Position numbers and translations under genes: made by a program. From NCBI GenBank assembly GCA_031472005.1, contig PZJY01000001.1:1-64000 (forward strand): a stretch of DNA of 64,000 nt, read 5' to 3'. This document shows, piece by piece, positions 20,499 through 33,127 of the stretch; the stretch's first letter is position 1; each line of letters opens with the position of its first letter. Source of the stretch: Tetracladium setigerum. Lineage: Eukaryota > Ascomycota > Leotiomycetes > Helotiales. The notes under the pieces were generated by a model. That model did not search any database, was not told the DNA's origin, and was given only the letters and a program-made list of their open reading frames with translations.

Positions 20499-22997
20499 TT
20501 ACCCCGCATATAATTCCCCAGCTATCGGTGGTGTGACTTCCAAACTCGTAAGAGAACAGTGTCCATGTCCAACACCGAACTTTGGTTCTACGACACCCCA
20601 TTTCACAGGTAGAACAGAAGCGTTGGAGTCATGTTTGGGTTGATGACAAGCGGCACTGATAGCTGCACTGCAGCTGCCAACAATTGGCATCCCTGCATCA
20701 TATCGACGGAATCCATTCAGAACACCAGCAACTACTGCAATAGAACCTACCACTACAGAAAAGAATATTGCAATACAGGAGTAGCCGATTGTCGATATAG
20801 AGTCTGACCTGTCTCGATATCCTTGCTCGTCAAAAACATCAACATATGCTAAGAACAGAGACTGTGACATTAACCAGTGGAGGATACCGGATAGAATAAG
20901 CAGAGGCTGTGGATTCCAGTTAGATTATCCTTGATCAATGAGAGGAGGACTTACAATCGCATATGTATATGGGAGCTGCAGGTAGTATGTTGATCGTTGC
21001 TGACCAACTGGGGCGGTAACACGCAGTGGCTTTCGAAAGCGTGCAAATAAGCTCCACTCATGAGCACCTAGTACGCAAGAGTATATTCCGTTATACGTCA
21101 AATAGAGGAAGGACAAAATGGCCTGAGGCAGGTTGGCAAAAAGAACCATGGAGATCAGGCCGGTGGGCGCGACGCCAACCAAAAAGTTCGGGTCGACCTT
21201 GCCAATTCCCAACTGATACAGTGTTTTGAGATCAGATATTCCTCCGTTCTTGACACCATCTTGAAAGAGCCAAGCACCTGTACCTATAGCTGATATACAC
21301 CTATAGACTTGTTAGTGAGACACCCTCTCTGTGCATCTCTTCAAATACGTACAGAAGATTGCAAGTGATCCAACGTTTTGTACTAGCAGCCTTGAACCAA
21401 AATCGACGCTTGGGATTCCACGTTCTCGGACTCTTTGTTTCCCATTTCCCATGGACGATACTGTACTTCGTACTCAGGCACATGCCGACGGTCGTTGGAT
21501 CGGGTTTGTCGAGAAATGAGGCAATGGCATCTCCAATTGTAACCAAAGTTGGCTCTTTCAGCTTCAAGTATGTCAATGTCATAACTGCTGCTTTGACAAT
21601 GTTGCAAAGTATGACAACAATCATAATAGCCAGACTAAAACTAAGTCGACATTTTGACTCGACAGGCTCAACCACACAGTAACTGATTGGGTGTTCCTTT
21701 AACGTCCAATTGTTTACCCCAGCCTTGGCGGTCGCGAGGTCGCAGATTGGTTGGCGCTTGGAGTAGCGATAGGGATTCGCACGATACTTGTCGCCACAAG
21801 TCCACCAATACGGAACTTGATCATTCGAATACCAGTAAAGGGATGACAAGACTGGATTTGTCGGGTTCTTATCCGTGGATACAAGGAGTACATTTCGAAC
21901 TTTGCTCACAAACTTGGTGCTATATAAGCCCACACATTCTTCAGCGCTATATTTCGTCAGACTTCCATGCAGGGCTTTTTCATGCATTTCTGTTATGCTG
22001 GAACCATTGGACCAACTGGTTGTTCGTGTGCTGGTCAGAAAAGATTCATCAATTATGATCACCTTGTAACCATTCGCCGAGAGTGAGGAAAAAACCGCTG
22101 AATTGTACCTGTAGAAGGAATCATCCTCGTAAGTTCATGGACTCACAGCAAGGATATCAACACACGTGTAGACTTACATAAGATGCAAGGGCAGCGAGCT
22201 CAATCCCAGAATAAACCACATGAATATTCTGCCCCATGAAATTCCACGAAGGTTTCGGGTACTGGGAATCCCAATATCAAGCCATCTGAACTTTTGATGG
22301 GCCGCATCTACCTCCCTCCGAGTTGGACTGCTGATTATTTGCATTGTATCTGGTTATGTTAGCTGCTATTCAGATGGGTTAAGGTAGTGGTGGCTCACAA
22401 TTACTCGCACTGAGTAGTAGAGTGCTCATGGCGTTGATTGCTAAGTGGATCCATAAACTCATCTTTGCGACTTCCTCGCAACTGCCAGTGTACAGGAAAG
22501 AGATGCCATTGGTAACTTTGTGGTTAGACACAGCCCAAATTGTCAAGATAATATTTAAAAGACAAACTGCAATAGCAGTTGCGGCGCAGCTGAGAACTCC
22601 AACCTTCCAACCAGAAATACGAGGTCCTTTCAAGGGTACATCAAAGTGCGGAGTTTTGCTAGAATCATGGTCGTGATTGGGCCCTTGAGGCTGCAGAAGT
22701 GCTGTTGATGAATGATAGTCTTGAGGACTTCACGTAAGATCAGCCACACTGAGAATTGCGCAGGCAGTTAGAGACTCACTCGTTCATGTCATGCATCTCA
22801 TAATTACCGGGTGGTGCTGACGCTCCATAATAACCCGTCTCCTGCCATTCATGATAGTCCCAACCCACATCGCGAGAGTCAGAATCAAGGTTGTACAGCG
22901 GGTCCAAGATGCCTGCTGCTGCTGGGCCATTGCTCGTGAAGCGTAAGCGGTCGTCAGTATATACAGAGATTTTCATGAAGCCGAGGAGAACGATCAT
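20499..22997 (-). CDS. DUF6536-type polytopic membrane protein
   Basis: Six minus-strand exons: 22997-22780, 22727-22399, 22349-22178, 22108-21353, 21300-20955 and 20906-20499 (742 residues; introns 48-69 bp). The N-terminal third holds the DUF6536 pattern: GWKVGVLSCAATAIAVCLL (first membrane helix), SSPTRREVDAAH, WLDIGIPSTRNLR, SWGRIFMWFILGLSSLPLHL, YNSAVF. At least six further hydrophobic segments follow, and the C-terminus ends ITPP-like then GELYAG, as in the family. The first exon is soluble and acidic. Start at 22997 is the longest; an ATG at 22976 is an alternative. Function unknown; the family is confined to fungi as far as I know. Confidence 0.85.
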
Positions 22998-24058
22998 GAC
23001 AATGATCGGAAAGATGAAGATTCAAAATCAAGGAGCTGAAAGGAGGCTGGAGATCCCACTAGAACGAGCCGCTTGAGGCGTCCAGATTCGAGATTAGACC
23101 TGGACTCAATTCTCGCCAAGCTTCAGCCCTGGAGCTCTTATCCAGCGAATTTAAGCGACGGCCTATCAGTGCAGACGCCACTAGCAGATCCCGCTCAGTT
23201 AAATGATGAAATAAATGCACAAGGATGAGAATTTTGATTCATGGGCGTGTCCAGGGCACTTGATTGATGAATGAATATAGGAAGTAGGGCTAAGTGACGT
23301 CAATATGTCACACGAGCACAACTTCAAAAAGATCAATTTCGCATTCCTACAAATGTTTGGAATAGAGGACCCGTACAAGCACGAAAACATTAAATTAATG
23401 CATATGTTACATAACATCAATCAGACCTGAGGAAATACCACTACCTCCTTGACTGTTCCTGCACCTTACAGAACAGAAGACAGAACCAAGTCCAAACATT
23501 GCTACTCTGTCCATCGGGCCGTTCCCAAAAGCTTTACTCTCACCATACTCTCACCTATCACTACACTCATTAAAGAGCCCCTACCAATTACCAACCATTT
23601 CTAGTACTTCAATCCCTAAAGTGTTGCTTCATTAAATACTTTACAACTGACTTCTATTATTTGTACTATGTACCATTTTTCCCAATAGAATTTCACATCT
23701 CGCGCCGTTGTGATACTATGTAAAACAAGCTTGTCAAGACACAGCACCACAGCGATGCGTAGTCACTTGGTCAGTTCCAAACACTGAATTTTCTAATAGC
23801 CATCACACTTTCTCAATTTAAGAAAAAATATGTAGATATAGTGTAGAAAGTCTAATATCGAGACTATATATCTTTGCAGCTGCTCTAATGAATGATATAT
23901 ATTTGTAAAATTATGAAATGTTACGCAAATATGCACAGGAAGGTATGATATCCGTGCCGAAGTTTGATTCCGGTTGTTTCAAGCAATTCTATAAAAATCG
24001 ATCATCTGCCCAACTGGAAAGAGGTATTTCGTTCAGAGTTTCTTCAATTTACATTGCA
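22998..24058. other. Intergenic, about 1 kb
   Basis: Upstream of two divergent loci (DUF6536 gene and NmrA relic). AT-rich around 23600-23900. No gene or RNA seen. Confidence 0.5.
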
Positions 24059-24950
24059 ATGGCAGCACCCATCTTCATATGTGGTGCAACCGGTACTCAA
24101 GGCGGCGCTCTCGCTTCCATCCTTGGCTCGACTGGCCGTCCAACAATGAACACAATTTCTCGGGACCCCGAATCTCCAGCCTCCCATGCTTTGAAGAATT
24201 CCTTACCAGGTACTGTCAACATTTTCAAGGGCTCCTTCGATGATTACAATGTAATTGTTTCAGCGCTTCGTGGATGTACTGCTCTTTTCCTGAATGTTTT
24301 GCCGGTCTTCCAGGATGGAGTTGAGATTCAGCATGGCCACAATTTCGTCAAGGGAGACGACATTCCCAGGGTGGGAGAATTACGGCAGCTTTGAAAAATC
24401 GTACTGAAAGCAAAGCCGCAATCGAAAAGCTCGTTGCCGAGGCCGAGTTCGAGAACGTTACAATTTTGCGACTAGCGTATCTGATGCAAAACTTTCTGGA
24501 TCCAAGGGTGCATTGGATGTACCGGGACTCGTTCTAAAGGAGAAGGGTGTTGAACTGGTACTGTAAACTCTCTTTACGCCAAAGACAAGACTTATGATGG
24601 TTGATGCGTATGATGTGGGAAGATTCGCTTCTGCTGCTTTGGCGAGGACAGAGTTATTTCATGGGGAAGAGATTGAATTGGGGAGCGAGGAATTGACCAT
24701 GGATGAGGTTGCGGAACGGCTGAGCAAGCTGCTTAAGACAGAAATACAAGTCAAGTTTTTCGCAACAGATGAGGATGCTGTCGAGAAGGGCGGCTACTTT
24801 TTACCTGCGGCAAAAGCTCAAGTATGGCAGAGAGATGTTGGGTACCAGGTTGATGTGGAAGTGGTGGAGGATAGGTATGGAATCAAATTCAGGAGGTTTG
24901 AAGAGTTTTTGGATGATAACAAGGAAGCTGTTGATAACACCTGGGCATGA
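24059..24950 (+). pseudogene. NmrA-like Rossmann-fold protein, decayed
   Basis: The start MAAPIFICGATGTQGGALAS is a textbook NmrA NAD(P)-binding loop, continuing SRDPESPASHALKN and VSALRGCTALFLNV to about 24345. The next part of the fold (the AAK.AGV..vvysT region) is missing. Pieces resume in other frames: WENYGSFEKSY, then AIEKLVAEAEFENVTILRLAYLMQNF, then MMVDAYDVGRFASAALA to the end NTWA at 24950. At least one internal deletion and two frame changes are needed, so this is a true pseudogene. Ancestral function would be a redox-sensing or reductase-like protein of the NmrA/HSCARG group. Confidence 0.85.
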
Positions 24951-25201
24951 ATAGTGTCTGTTTACTCGGATTGTATGGTTGGGGAATTAGAAGTTAAAGT
25001 GGACTCGACTTGTAACCATATTTTGGCCTGCGAGGAGTACTTGCCTTTCACTTGTCAGCTTGTCAAAATAGTACTGTACTGTATTGATCTAAAGGTCCTT
25101 CGATCTTCTGAGCCAACCTGGAGAACGTAAAACACCTTGTTGAATGATGTGGCAACATTCAAGTAATTCCAATAACAAAAATATAAAATATAATTATCTA
25201 T

Positions 25202-26853
25202 CTACTCGTTCGTATCCATTGTATCCCCCGTCTGCCCTTCTTCTTTTCCATCATGAATATTCGCATCATTTTCCTTTTGCCCATCTCGTTTCGCCTGCTT
25301 CTCGGCCTTCTTTTGCTGCCTCCTACTCATGCCAATAACTTCGTCTTTGACACCTTCCTCCTTCTGCTGCACTGGCCACTTCGCCGCTGCTCGTTCCTCG
25401 TCCTCAACCGACCACTCCATTGGCAGAATAGCAAATACAAGATAACTTGTATGAGTCTTGATTTCCGGCTCAGTCCTATGTGCCAGTTTACCTTCCTTGT
25501 ACGCCTTCTTGTCCACCAATCTTTCCATAATGGCTGCTTTACTGTTTGGATTCATTTTTTCTTTTTTGCCTCCAGACTTCTCACCATTCTCATGAAATGT
25601 TTTGAATGTCCCTTCAACCTCAACAAGTCGCGCCACTGCCTCATCAACTGATGACGGCGCCGCCAATATCCCTCGCTGGGCTGCCTCGATGCCAATTCGA
25701 TCTCGACGGATCTCAAAACGCCTAGCCGCGATTTCCACCATCTCAATATCAACCCAACCAAGCTGCCTCATGACGGAAACGGTACGTTGAACCTGTTCGA
25801 TACATGGAGAGAATGTACAGATGTAGACCGTTGCTTTGGGATTCAAAGGAGAAACGAAGTGCTTGTCCACAGCTGCCTCGTCTGGTTTGTCACCTGTTGG
25901 TGATCTGCTTCGGTGGGGTCGTGATCGTGAGAGATGAGGCAGCGCTAGCCAAGGTGCTGGTAGGTCCAAGAAGATGGATTCTGCTCTAGGACTTTCACCA
26001 TTGACAAGAAATCCTTTCTCGCACACATCGCGATGTGTAATCTGGACCACCCCTTCCATTCCATGTCCCCTGATCTCCTCCTTCAGCTTCTCGTGTCTCT
26101 GCTCGTGGAATTCATAGCTCCAAACCTGCCCTACCTTCTTTGCCGCTCCGTTAGAGTTGTCCGCATACCCATTGTATACTGCTCTCGCAGAAGCATGTGT
26201 GAAAGAGCCACTTCCTGCTCCCGCCTCAATCAAATTTGTCCCTGGCCGTGCTCGGATTCGATGAAGAATGTAACTGTAGTCGGGAGTGTAGACAACCTGG
26301 GTTCGATGAGGCAATGAACTCGTCCAGTTTTCTGGAGTAGGGGGTAGGAGATGGATGAATCCAGTCGGTGCATCTCGCGCATCGTCCTTCGTAGCCGCTG
26401 GCGTTGTCGCATTTCCAGAATCATCCCCTGCAATGATTACGTCTTCCCCATCGTCTCCAAGCTTCGCCTTCTTCGCATTCTCCTCTGCTCCTGATTCCTC
26501 TCTTTTGCGCTTCTTCTCATCCCGCCCTTGCCTCTTCTCCCGCGCGATCCAGTGTCAACCTTTGACGCCCGAACTTGGGTTCCCCACGGTACACCAATCA
26601 AGGTATTGTGAGGAAATGATCCGAAGCGTGTGTTGACCACTTTGCCCTCTGAATACCCCTCGTCATCATCGTCGCGGTCCTTGAGGATTGTGGGCATTTG
26701 CAAATCACGCTTCAAATGGACAATTGACAGCCTGTCCACCGCCGAGACCGTACCCGGGTAGAGGAATGGTGAGATCTTGGAAGCCATGTCTGCGGTTGGA
26801 ATTTCAGAAAGATATTGAGGATCTAATGTCGACATTCCAAAGTCAAGGGACAA
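25202..26853 (-). CDS. TRM61: tRNA (adenine-58-N1) methyltransferase catalytic subunit
   Basis: Minus strand, no intron. The N-terminal part reads IVHLKRDLQMPTIL, NTRFGSFPHNTLIGVPWG and VRASKVDTGSRG. After a frame change at 26521-26523 come GFIHLLPPTPENW, SSLPHRTQVVYTPD, the SAM-binding EAGAGSGSFTH, WSYEFHEQRHEKLKEEI, and FLDLPAPWLALPHL. A lysine-rich tail follows (MSRRQQKKAEKQAKRDGQK). Adding one G to the GGG run at 26521-26523 makes a 550-codon frame, so the break is probably a base-calling error. With its partner Trm6 this enzyme makes m1A58 in the T-loop of tRNAs, including initiator tRNA. The start could be 26853, 26835 or 26787 (MASKISPF). It is divergent from the CysRS gene across 139 bp. 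Confidence 0.92.
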
Positions 26854-26992
26854 GGCTGAGAAAGTCTGAAAAAATCAAGGGCGACCGCCCTTTTCTGCCG
26901 CCGAATCGTGGCCTTCCCTCCCCTCCCTTCGTTGCCCTTGACTCACTCTGCCAAACAACACCAAGAATCACAACACTATGCGCAACGGCTGA
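26854..26992. promoter_or_regulatory. Shared promoter of TRM61 and CysRS genes
   Basis: 139 bp separate two divergent translation-related genes, so their promoters must overlap. No TATA box is evident, as usual for housekeeping genes. Confidence 0.6.
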
Positions 26993-29598
26993 ATGCTCCT
27001 CCACCTCCATTTCTTCCGCGTCTCTGCCACGAATACAATTCGAACTGGTCGAAAACTGAATGTTCACGTTCCCACAACTCGAACTTTCGCGACCTTGACG
27101 ACCGCTAGAATGGCGCAATTGAAAGTCCACAATAGTTTGAAGCCAGGGGGTCCAGTGCCCTTCGTGCCCAAGCAGGATGGAAAGGTGTCCTGGTATGCCT
27201 GTGGACCAACAGTTTACGATCATTCACACTTGGGGCATGCGAGAAATTATGTTTCAACCGATATTATTCGCCGAATTTTGGTCGATTATTTCGGTTTCCA
27301 GGTCAATTTCGTTATGAATATCACAGACGTGGATGACAAGGTAAGGGATGAGACTTGCACCTCTGCTAGGAGTATATGCTAATCTGAGGTTTCTAGATTA
27401 TCATAAAGGCACGAAGACAAAAATTGTTGGAGTTGGAAAAAGCAAAAGTATATTCGGAATCCGAACTCGCAGCCCTCGCAGCGAAAGCTTTCCAATCCTA
27501 CGCAGCAGGAAACCTCCCCGAACTGTTGAAGGAGGGCTCGGAGCTCAGCCCAATCAATTACGCCCAGCGCAGAGACGAAGCCTACAAGAATGTCCTGGAG
27601 GGAAAGTCGCTGTCTGGAGAGGGAAAGGCAGGGGATGCTGAAGCCAAAATGAAGATGCACCTGAGCAATCTCACATCGGCAGCAGCAGCCATACAAGAAT
27701 TCAAGATTTTTGGAGGAGCGGACGAGATCTTGCTTCCATTTTTGGATTCGCTATACAAGGAATCGATTGACGCAAAGGACCATTCCATATTCACAAGTGT
27801 CACACAATTTTGGGAGGCTGATTTCATGGAGGATATGGATGCTTTGAACGTTCTTAGGCCAGATGTCATTACTCGAGTAACCACCTACGTTCCCCAGATT
27901 GCAGTCTTTGTCGAGAAAATCATCCAGAAGGATATGCATACGAGGCAGATGGGTCGGTGTATTTTGACATCACAGCTTTTGAGAAGGACGGAAATCCATA
28001 CGCGAGGCTGAGGCCAGAAAGTCGGAATGACAAGGGCTTGCAAGAAGAGGGAGAGGGGTCGTTGTCGAAGAACTTAGGAGCAAAACGTGGAGCCGGAGAT
28101 TTCGCTCTCTGGAAGAAGTCGAAGGCTGGAGAACCAAGTTGGCCGAGCCCATGGGGTGAAGGCAGACCAGGATGGCACATTGAATGCTCAGTCATGGCAT
28201 CTGATGTTCTGGGTTCAAACATGGATATCCATTCTGGCGGCATTGATCTTGCATTTCCCCATCACGACAATGAGCTGGCACAGAGCGAAGCCTACTTTTG
28301 TGAGCATGGTCACGAGCACAATTGGGTCAACTACTTCCTACACATGGGCCACCTTTCAATTGCTGGATCAAAGATGTCGAAGTCTCTCAAAAACTTTCAG
28401 ACCATCAAGGATGCTTTGAAGAAAGATTACACACCACGAGGAATGCGGATTGTCTTTTTGTTGGGCCGCTGGAACGATGGAGTTGAGATTTCTCCTGATA
28501 TGAGAACTATGGCTGATGTCTGGGAGACGACTGTGAATGTGAGCATCTTTTCATTGCCTGATTTGAGCAAACTGACAAGTATAGAACTTCTTCATCAACG
28601 TGAAATCGTTGCTTGCAGAGTCCAGCGAATTGGCAGACGTGAAATCTCTGTCCATCACAGAGTCGAATCCTCTTCAACCTGTCCTTGAAAAATACCAAGC
28701 CGAGATGGATGCCGCCCTCTCGGATTCATTCGACACCCCTCGAGCTATGCGATCCATCATGGAACTGGTCAAGGACACAAACATCCACATCAATGCCCAC
28801 AAGAGTGATTTTGACTCGAAGGGAGTTGATGCAATCGCGCGATGGATCACAAAGATTGTGGGAATCTTCGGCCTAGATGCAAACGCCAAATCGCCCTACG
28901 AGGGTCTTGGATGGAAAAGTAACCTTTCGACACAGAATCTGTCACCGTCTGAGATCGTCAAGCCTTACTCGGAAGTGTTCCAAAAAGTCAAGGCGGCAAT
29001 CACGGGTCTATCCTTGCACTCTGAAGTTCTGGATCAGTTGCTCGCGGCAGATTTAGACGCACAATTCACATCGCACACAGCCAAGGGAACCTCAGACCCT
29101 GAAGCACTGGCCCTTCCCTACGTCCGTGCAGTTTCCAAGATCCGTGATGAGATTCGCAGGCTGGCGCCCGAGTCATCATCCAAGAAATCGATTCTCGCAC
29201 TTTCAGATGAAATCCGCGACGTTGATCTCACCAACTTGGGTGTGTACCTAGATGATCGCAGCGACGGCCAATCGGCACTAGTCAAGTTCATCCCAAGGGA
29301 GGAACTGCTGGCTGCCAAGGAAGAAAAGGCTGCCAAGGAGCGAGAAAAGCTTGCACAGAAAGAAGCCGCTCGGCTGGCGAGGGAGAAGGCCGAGGCCGAG
29401 AAGGCGGAGAAGGCTAAATTGAGTCCAAAAGATATGTTCAAGGATGAAAGATTTAGTGCATGGGATGACGACGGCCTGCCGACGAAGACGCAGGAAGGTG
29501 AGGATGTGCCGAAGAGTGCCCTGAAGAAGCTGAAGAAGGATTGGGAAAGGCAGAAGAAAGCGCATGAGGATTGGAAGGCGAAGTTTGGAGCAGCATGA
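26993..29598 (+). CDS. CRS1: Cysteinyl-tRNA synthetase, probably dual-targeted
   Basis: Exons 26993-27340, 27397-28538 and 28585-29598; introns 56 and 46 bp. Class I motifs: YACGPTVYDHSHLGH (zinc ligand and HIGH-type loop), FVMNITDVDDK, GRPGWHIECS and IDLAFPHHDNELAQSEA (zinc site), and SKMSKSLKNF (KMSKS loop). A charged repeat-like tail (EEKAAKEREKLAQKEAARL) precedes the end AKFGAA. The frame shifts at 27930-27931, where one extra G restores GYAYEADGSVYFD; total length then equals 834 codons. Two in-frame starts exist. ATG 26993 adds 39 residues rich in Arg and Thr without acids, which look like a mitochondrial presequence; ATG 27110 (MAQLKVHNSL) gives the cytosolic form. Confidence 0.94.
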
Positions 29599-30251
29599 AA
29601 TCAATCACACACGCAAGGGAAAACAGCTCATGCTCGGGAAGGATGAAACTCCCCTTGCAGCCCTATGATGATGACTACCTCCAGTACTCGCAACCCAATT
29701 ACCTATTCAAGATATACCCAAGATTTGATAACATACCTGCTGCCCCTTTACGTTGCAGTACAAACAGCCCTACGTGTTCAAGCTGACCAATCATCCAATA
29801 ACCATCCAATGATGATTCGTTTCCATCCCATCATTTACCCAATTTGACTTTCTATCCAACAAGGAAACAAAAGTCAGATCAGATCAGATAACTTTTACTG
29901 TAGCATAAAACGACCTCGGTTGTTTTAAGGGGCGCGGCTGTCAAAACGTGTTTCGGATGTGGTACGTTCACGTTGACGTTTCCCCGGGACGGCGGGCGAG
30001 AGGTAGTGCCATGTAGTAAATGTCCCACTATAGAGCTTCAGACTGCCGGGCAAGGCTTTCTCCGCCACGCTTGACTGCTTCGGGCCAAGCGGGTAATTGG
30101 TGGCAAAATGCAGTCGTAAAAAGACTCGCGTCCACTGAAATTATCCACCTCAAAACTTCCTGTTCGCCTGCATCTCGTATTAACAATTTGTTTGTAAAAG
30201 AGGCGGCATAGCGTCTACAGTACCGGACTTTGCCTGGGACTGGACCAAATA
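29599..30251. other. Intergenic, about 650 bp
   Basis: 3' region of the CysRS gene and promoter of the C2H2 factor. No further gene seen. Confidence 0.5.
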
Positions 30252-33127
30252 ATGGACGACTCGGGTTCTAGTCACAATGGCTACTATGTTGCCGACACCA
30301 CGGGCAATTCCTCGGATGTCACCCCCCTCCTCCTCCGCTAACAACAACTTCCTCCTCCTCCTCCTCTGCTTCCAAGCCGACAACACGAGGAAAAGCAAAC
30401 CTCTCCACAACCACCAAGCAGCCCAAGGCAGCATCTCTCCAAAGTAATCACCATCATCCCGCAGGACCAAGATTCCAGTGCGCAAAATGTCCGAAGAACT
30501 TCAGCCGCATCGAGAACCTTACGCGCCACCAAGCCAATCGTGAGCATTGATTTATTCTTGTCCTTATTCCTTTCCATGCGTCCTACTTAGGCACCTGCCT
30601 ATTCAAACCAAAGATCATCATCGGCTAACCCTCGAATCAGATGAGGATATTGGCAAGTTTGCCTGCTCGGTTTGCAAGAAGAGATTCACTCGAAGTGACC
30701 TCCTTAATCGCCATCGTCGCATTCATGCTCCCTCTCAATCTGAAGTGTCCTCCCACGTGACCCAGGTTCAATTTGGTTCGGTGTCTCCTCCTTCAAACCC
30801 ATTGTTCGAGAGGACCATCCCCCGAGTAAGCAGTAGATCAGTCACACCTCACTCGGAATTGGAGATGATGAGAACAGACTTGATTTCCGACCAGCTGCAA
30901 CCCAGGATCCCCACCCAACACAACCTTGCCAGCCTTCAGCAAGAGAGCTATCTTGCAAGCATTAACCGAGCTGGCTATCAACTTGTTCAACAGCCCCAGA
31001 TTCCGACATCCAATAATCTGATATTACCACAAACCCAAGGCCTTACAAACCTCATGCAAGCTGCGCTGGCCCCGCCTGAGCTGTTCGACCCAGCCAGAAA
31101 TGTAGTGCCGCATGTGTGGACAGAACCTTATATGGAAGTTGGAGGCAATGATGGAACTGACATGGGAACGTACAATGGAGACATGTCATGGGTCATGGAA
31201 CTGAATGGGGAGGCATTGTCTAATTATAGTTCGGACTACGATATGAGTATGAACATCTCTCGGTCCTGAAAACATTCATTAATCATTCGCCAGTGAGTAC
31301 TTTTGATATTCCACCACAACAACAACCTCTCCAATATCCCCTCCACAACAGCCGCCTCGGCAGCCACCGACCAAGTTCGAAAGCAGTGAGAATGAAGAAG
31401 ATGACAACAATGACTGGCCAGACAATGTCGAGAGCCAACCACGACGTGCTCCCAGAGTTATTCCGATTGGACTTGGGGTGTCGTCGATGTCTTGGCAGCC
31501 ACAGATTGACGAAGCGAGAGGAAGACCGACGGCTCCTTTCGCACCAAAGCTACAGCAGATCAGCAACAATCTTCGTCTATCTCTGCTCGAAGCCTTGAAC
31601 GGGGATCCCTTGCGCAGTGAATTTGCGATTGCTGAAATCAGTGATGCCATGTTTCCCCCGCCAGAAGTGTTAGACTTCTTCCTTCGTTTGTATTTTCAAT
31701 TCATACAGCCTCGATTTCCTGTTCTTCACATACCCACATTCGACATATACCAATCACCCCCTTTACTTATCGTAGCCATGATTCTCTTGGGATCTTCTCA
31801 CTCCTTTGGTGATCGAGGTCGCTTCGCCGGCACATTTTATCAAAATCTGAGGGTGGCATGTTTGCGCATGCAAGAACTGAATTCGAAATATGTAACTACT
31901 CACTTATCGTCTGATTTTAATACTTAAATGCTAACAAGTCACAGTTGAGATCACTCGACAACATTCTCACATATTTTCTTCTTTGTCTCGGCGGGACATG
32001 GAGCATGACCAAGGAGTCGTATGAGTTTGCAGAAGGTTCCCGGGGTGTTCTTGTAACGGCTTGCCGAAGAATGCGGCTTCTGGACTGTCGACCATCCTCA
32101 TTTGACACGTCTAAGTTCAGAGATTCTGGCCTCGACCCGCAGGAAATCCATTGGTTAGCTTGGATTGAAAACGAGAAGGGGAAACGCCTGGGACTATCGG
32201 TATACATGTACGACTGTCAATATCCAGCTTTGTTCAACAATCAACATTTTGTGAGCAAGGCAGAGTTGACAAACTCTTCTTTTCCCTGCGAGGAGCATCT
32301 TTGGGCAGCAACTTCAGCGGAAAGCTGGAAATCTCTGCTTGGTCCAATGGATTTGCCAAAGCCTATGTGAGCCATCTTGCTCCTTCTTCACTTCATCGCT
32401 GACAGTTCACAGGTACTGGATGCGAGCTCTGAATTCCTGCCTTCTACACAGATACATCAAACCCCCTCCGCCAGTGATTGAATCAGGGGAGTTCGGGAAG
32501 ATCTTGCTACTCTATGCCATCCATACCCACATCTTTGATTGGCGCCAGGCAACTTGTATGTTGGCACCGACAGGCTTGTTGGACCTCAAGGCAGTCTGGG
32601 ACGAGGGCCCGATGCGAGAAAAGCGTATCTGGCTGATCGATGCACTTGACAGCTGGGCAGAGTGCTATCAAGATGAGAATACTTCCACGGCTGCAAATCT
32701 CCTGCACAGGCTTGGGTACATATCTATAGATATCAATCTATCCGACATGCATCTTGCGGCTGGTCGGTTGCAAAACAAAAACGATGGGAGTTTCGCAGAA
32801 TACAATCTGAGGCGCTGGGCAAATAGCGAGACGGCCTCCTCGACAATGTCTCATATCTACACCATGCTCCAGATCTGTCATCAACACGTCCAGAACAACA
32901 CAGCGGCAGATTGTTCATACGAGATTGCGGTTTGCCTCTTCACTGGTGGGATTGTGTGCTGGGCGTTCGCACGACTCAGGGACAATGGTCCAAACGAGGA
33001 GTGCATGCTTGAGGTTCGGAAGGCGAGTAAAGCCTTGCGGCACATGGGTTCGGGTGGTTGTTGGAGGTCGTGTGCGCTTTTCGGACGGATCTTGAAGGGC
33101 TTCGAATCTAGGAAGCGAGTTAACTAA
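30252..33127 (+). CDS. C2H2 zinc-finger/fungal-specific transcription factor
   Basis: Exons 30252-30539, 30614-31246, 31294-31891, 31945-32366 and 32413-33127. Two C2H2 fingers: FQCAKCPKNFSRIENLTRHQANH (split by intron 1, acceptor CAAAG) and FACSVCKKRFTRSDLLNRHRRIH. A Gln/Ser/Pro-rich middle precedes the Fungal_trans region (FLRLYFQFIQPRFPVLHIPTF, SLDNILTYFLLCLGGTWS, WIENEKGKRLGLSVYMYD). Two single-base gaps break the frame: the C run at 30322-30327 and the CCCC at 31338-31341. With one C added at each, 885 codons run from ATG 30252 to 33127. It should be a nuclear regulator. Targets cannot be inferred, and no cluster sits beside it. Confidence 0.85.

Noticed and set aside
26437..29598. TRM61 and CysRS as true pseudogenes
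   Set aside because: Each has a single one-base defect at a G run with otherwise perfect conservation. An assembly error explains both better.
30277..30345. Start of the C2H2 factor at ATG 30277 with an inserted T in the serine repeat
   Set aside because: ATG 30252 with one missing C in the C run gives a smoother protein and fits the error pattern seen at other genes.
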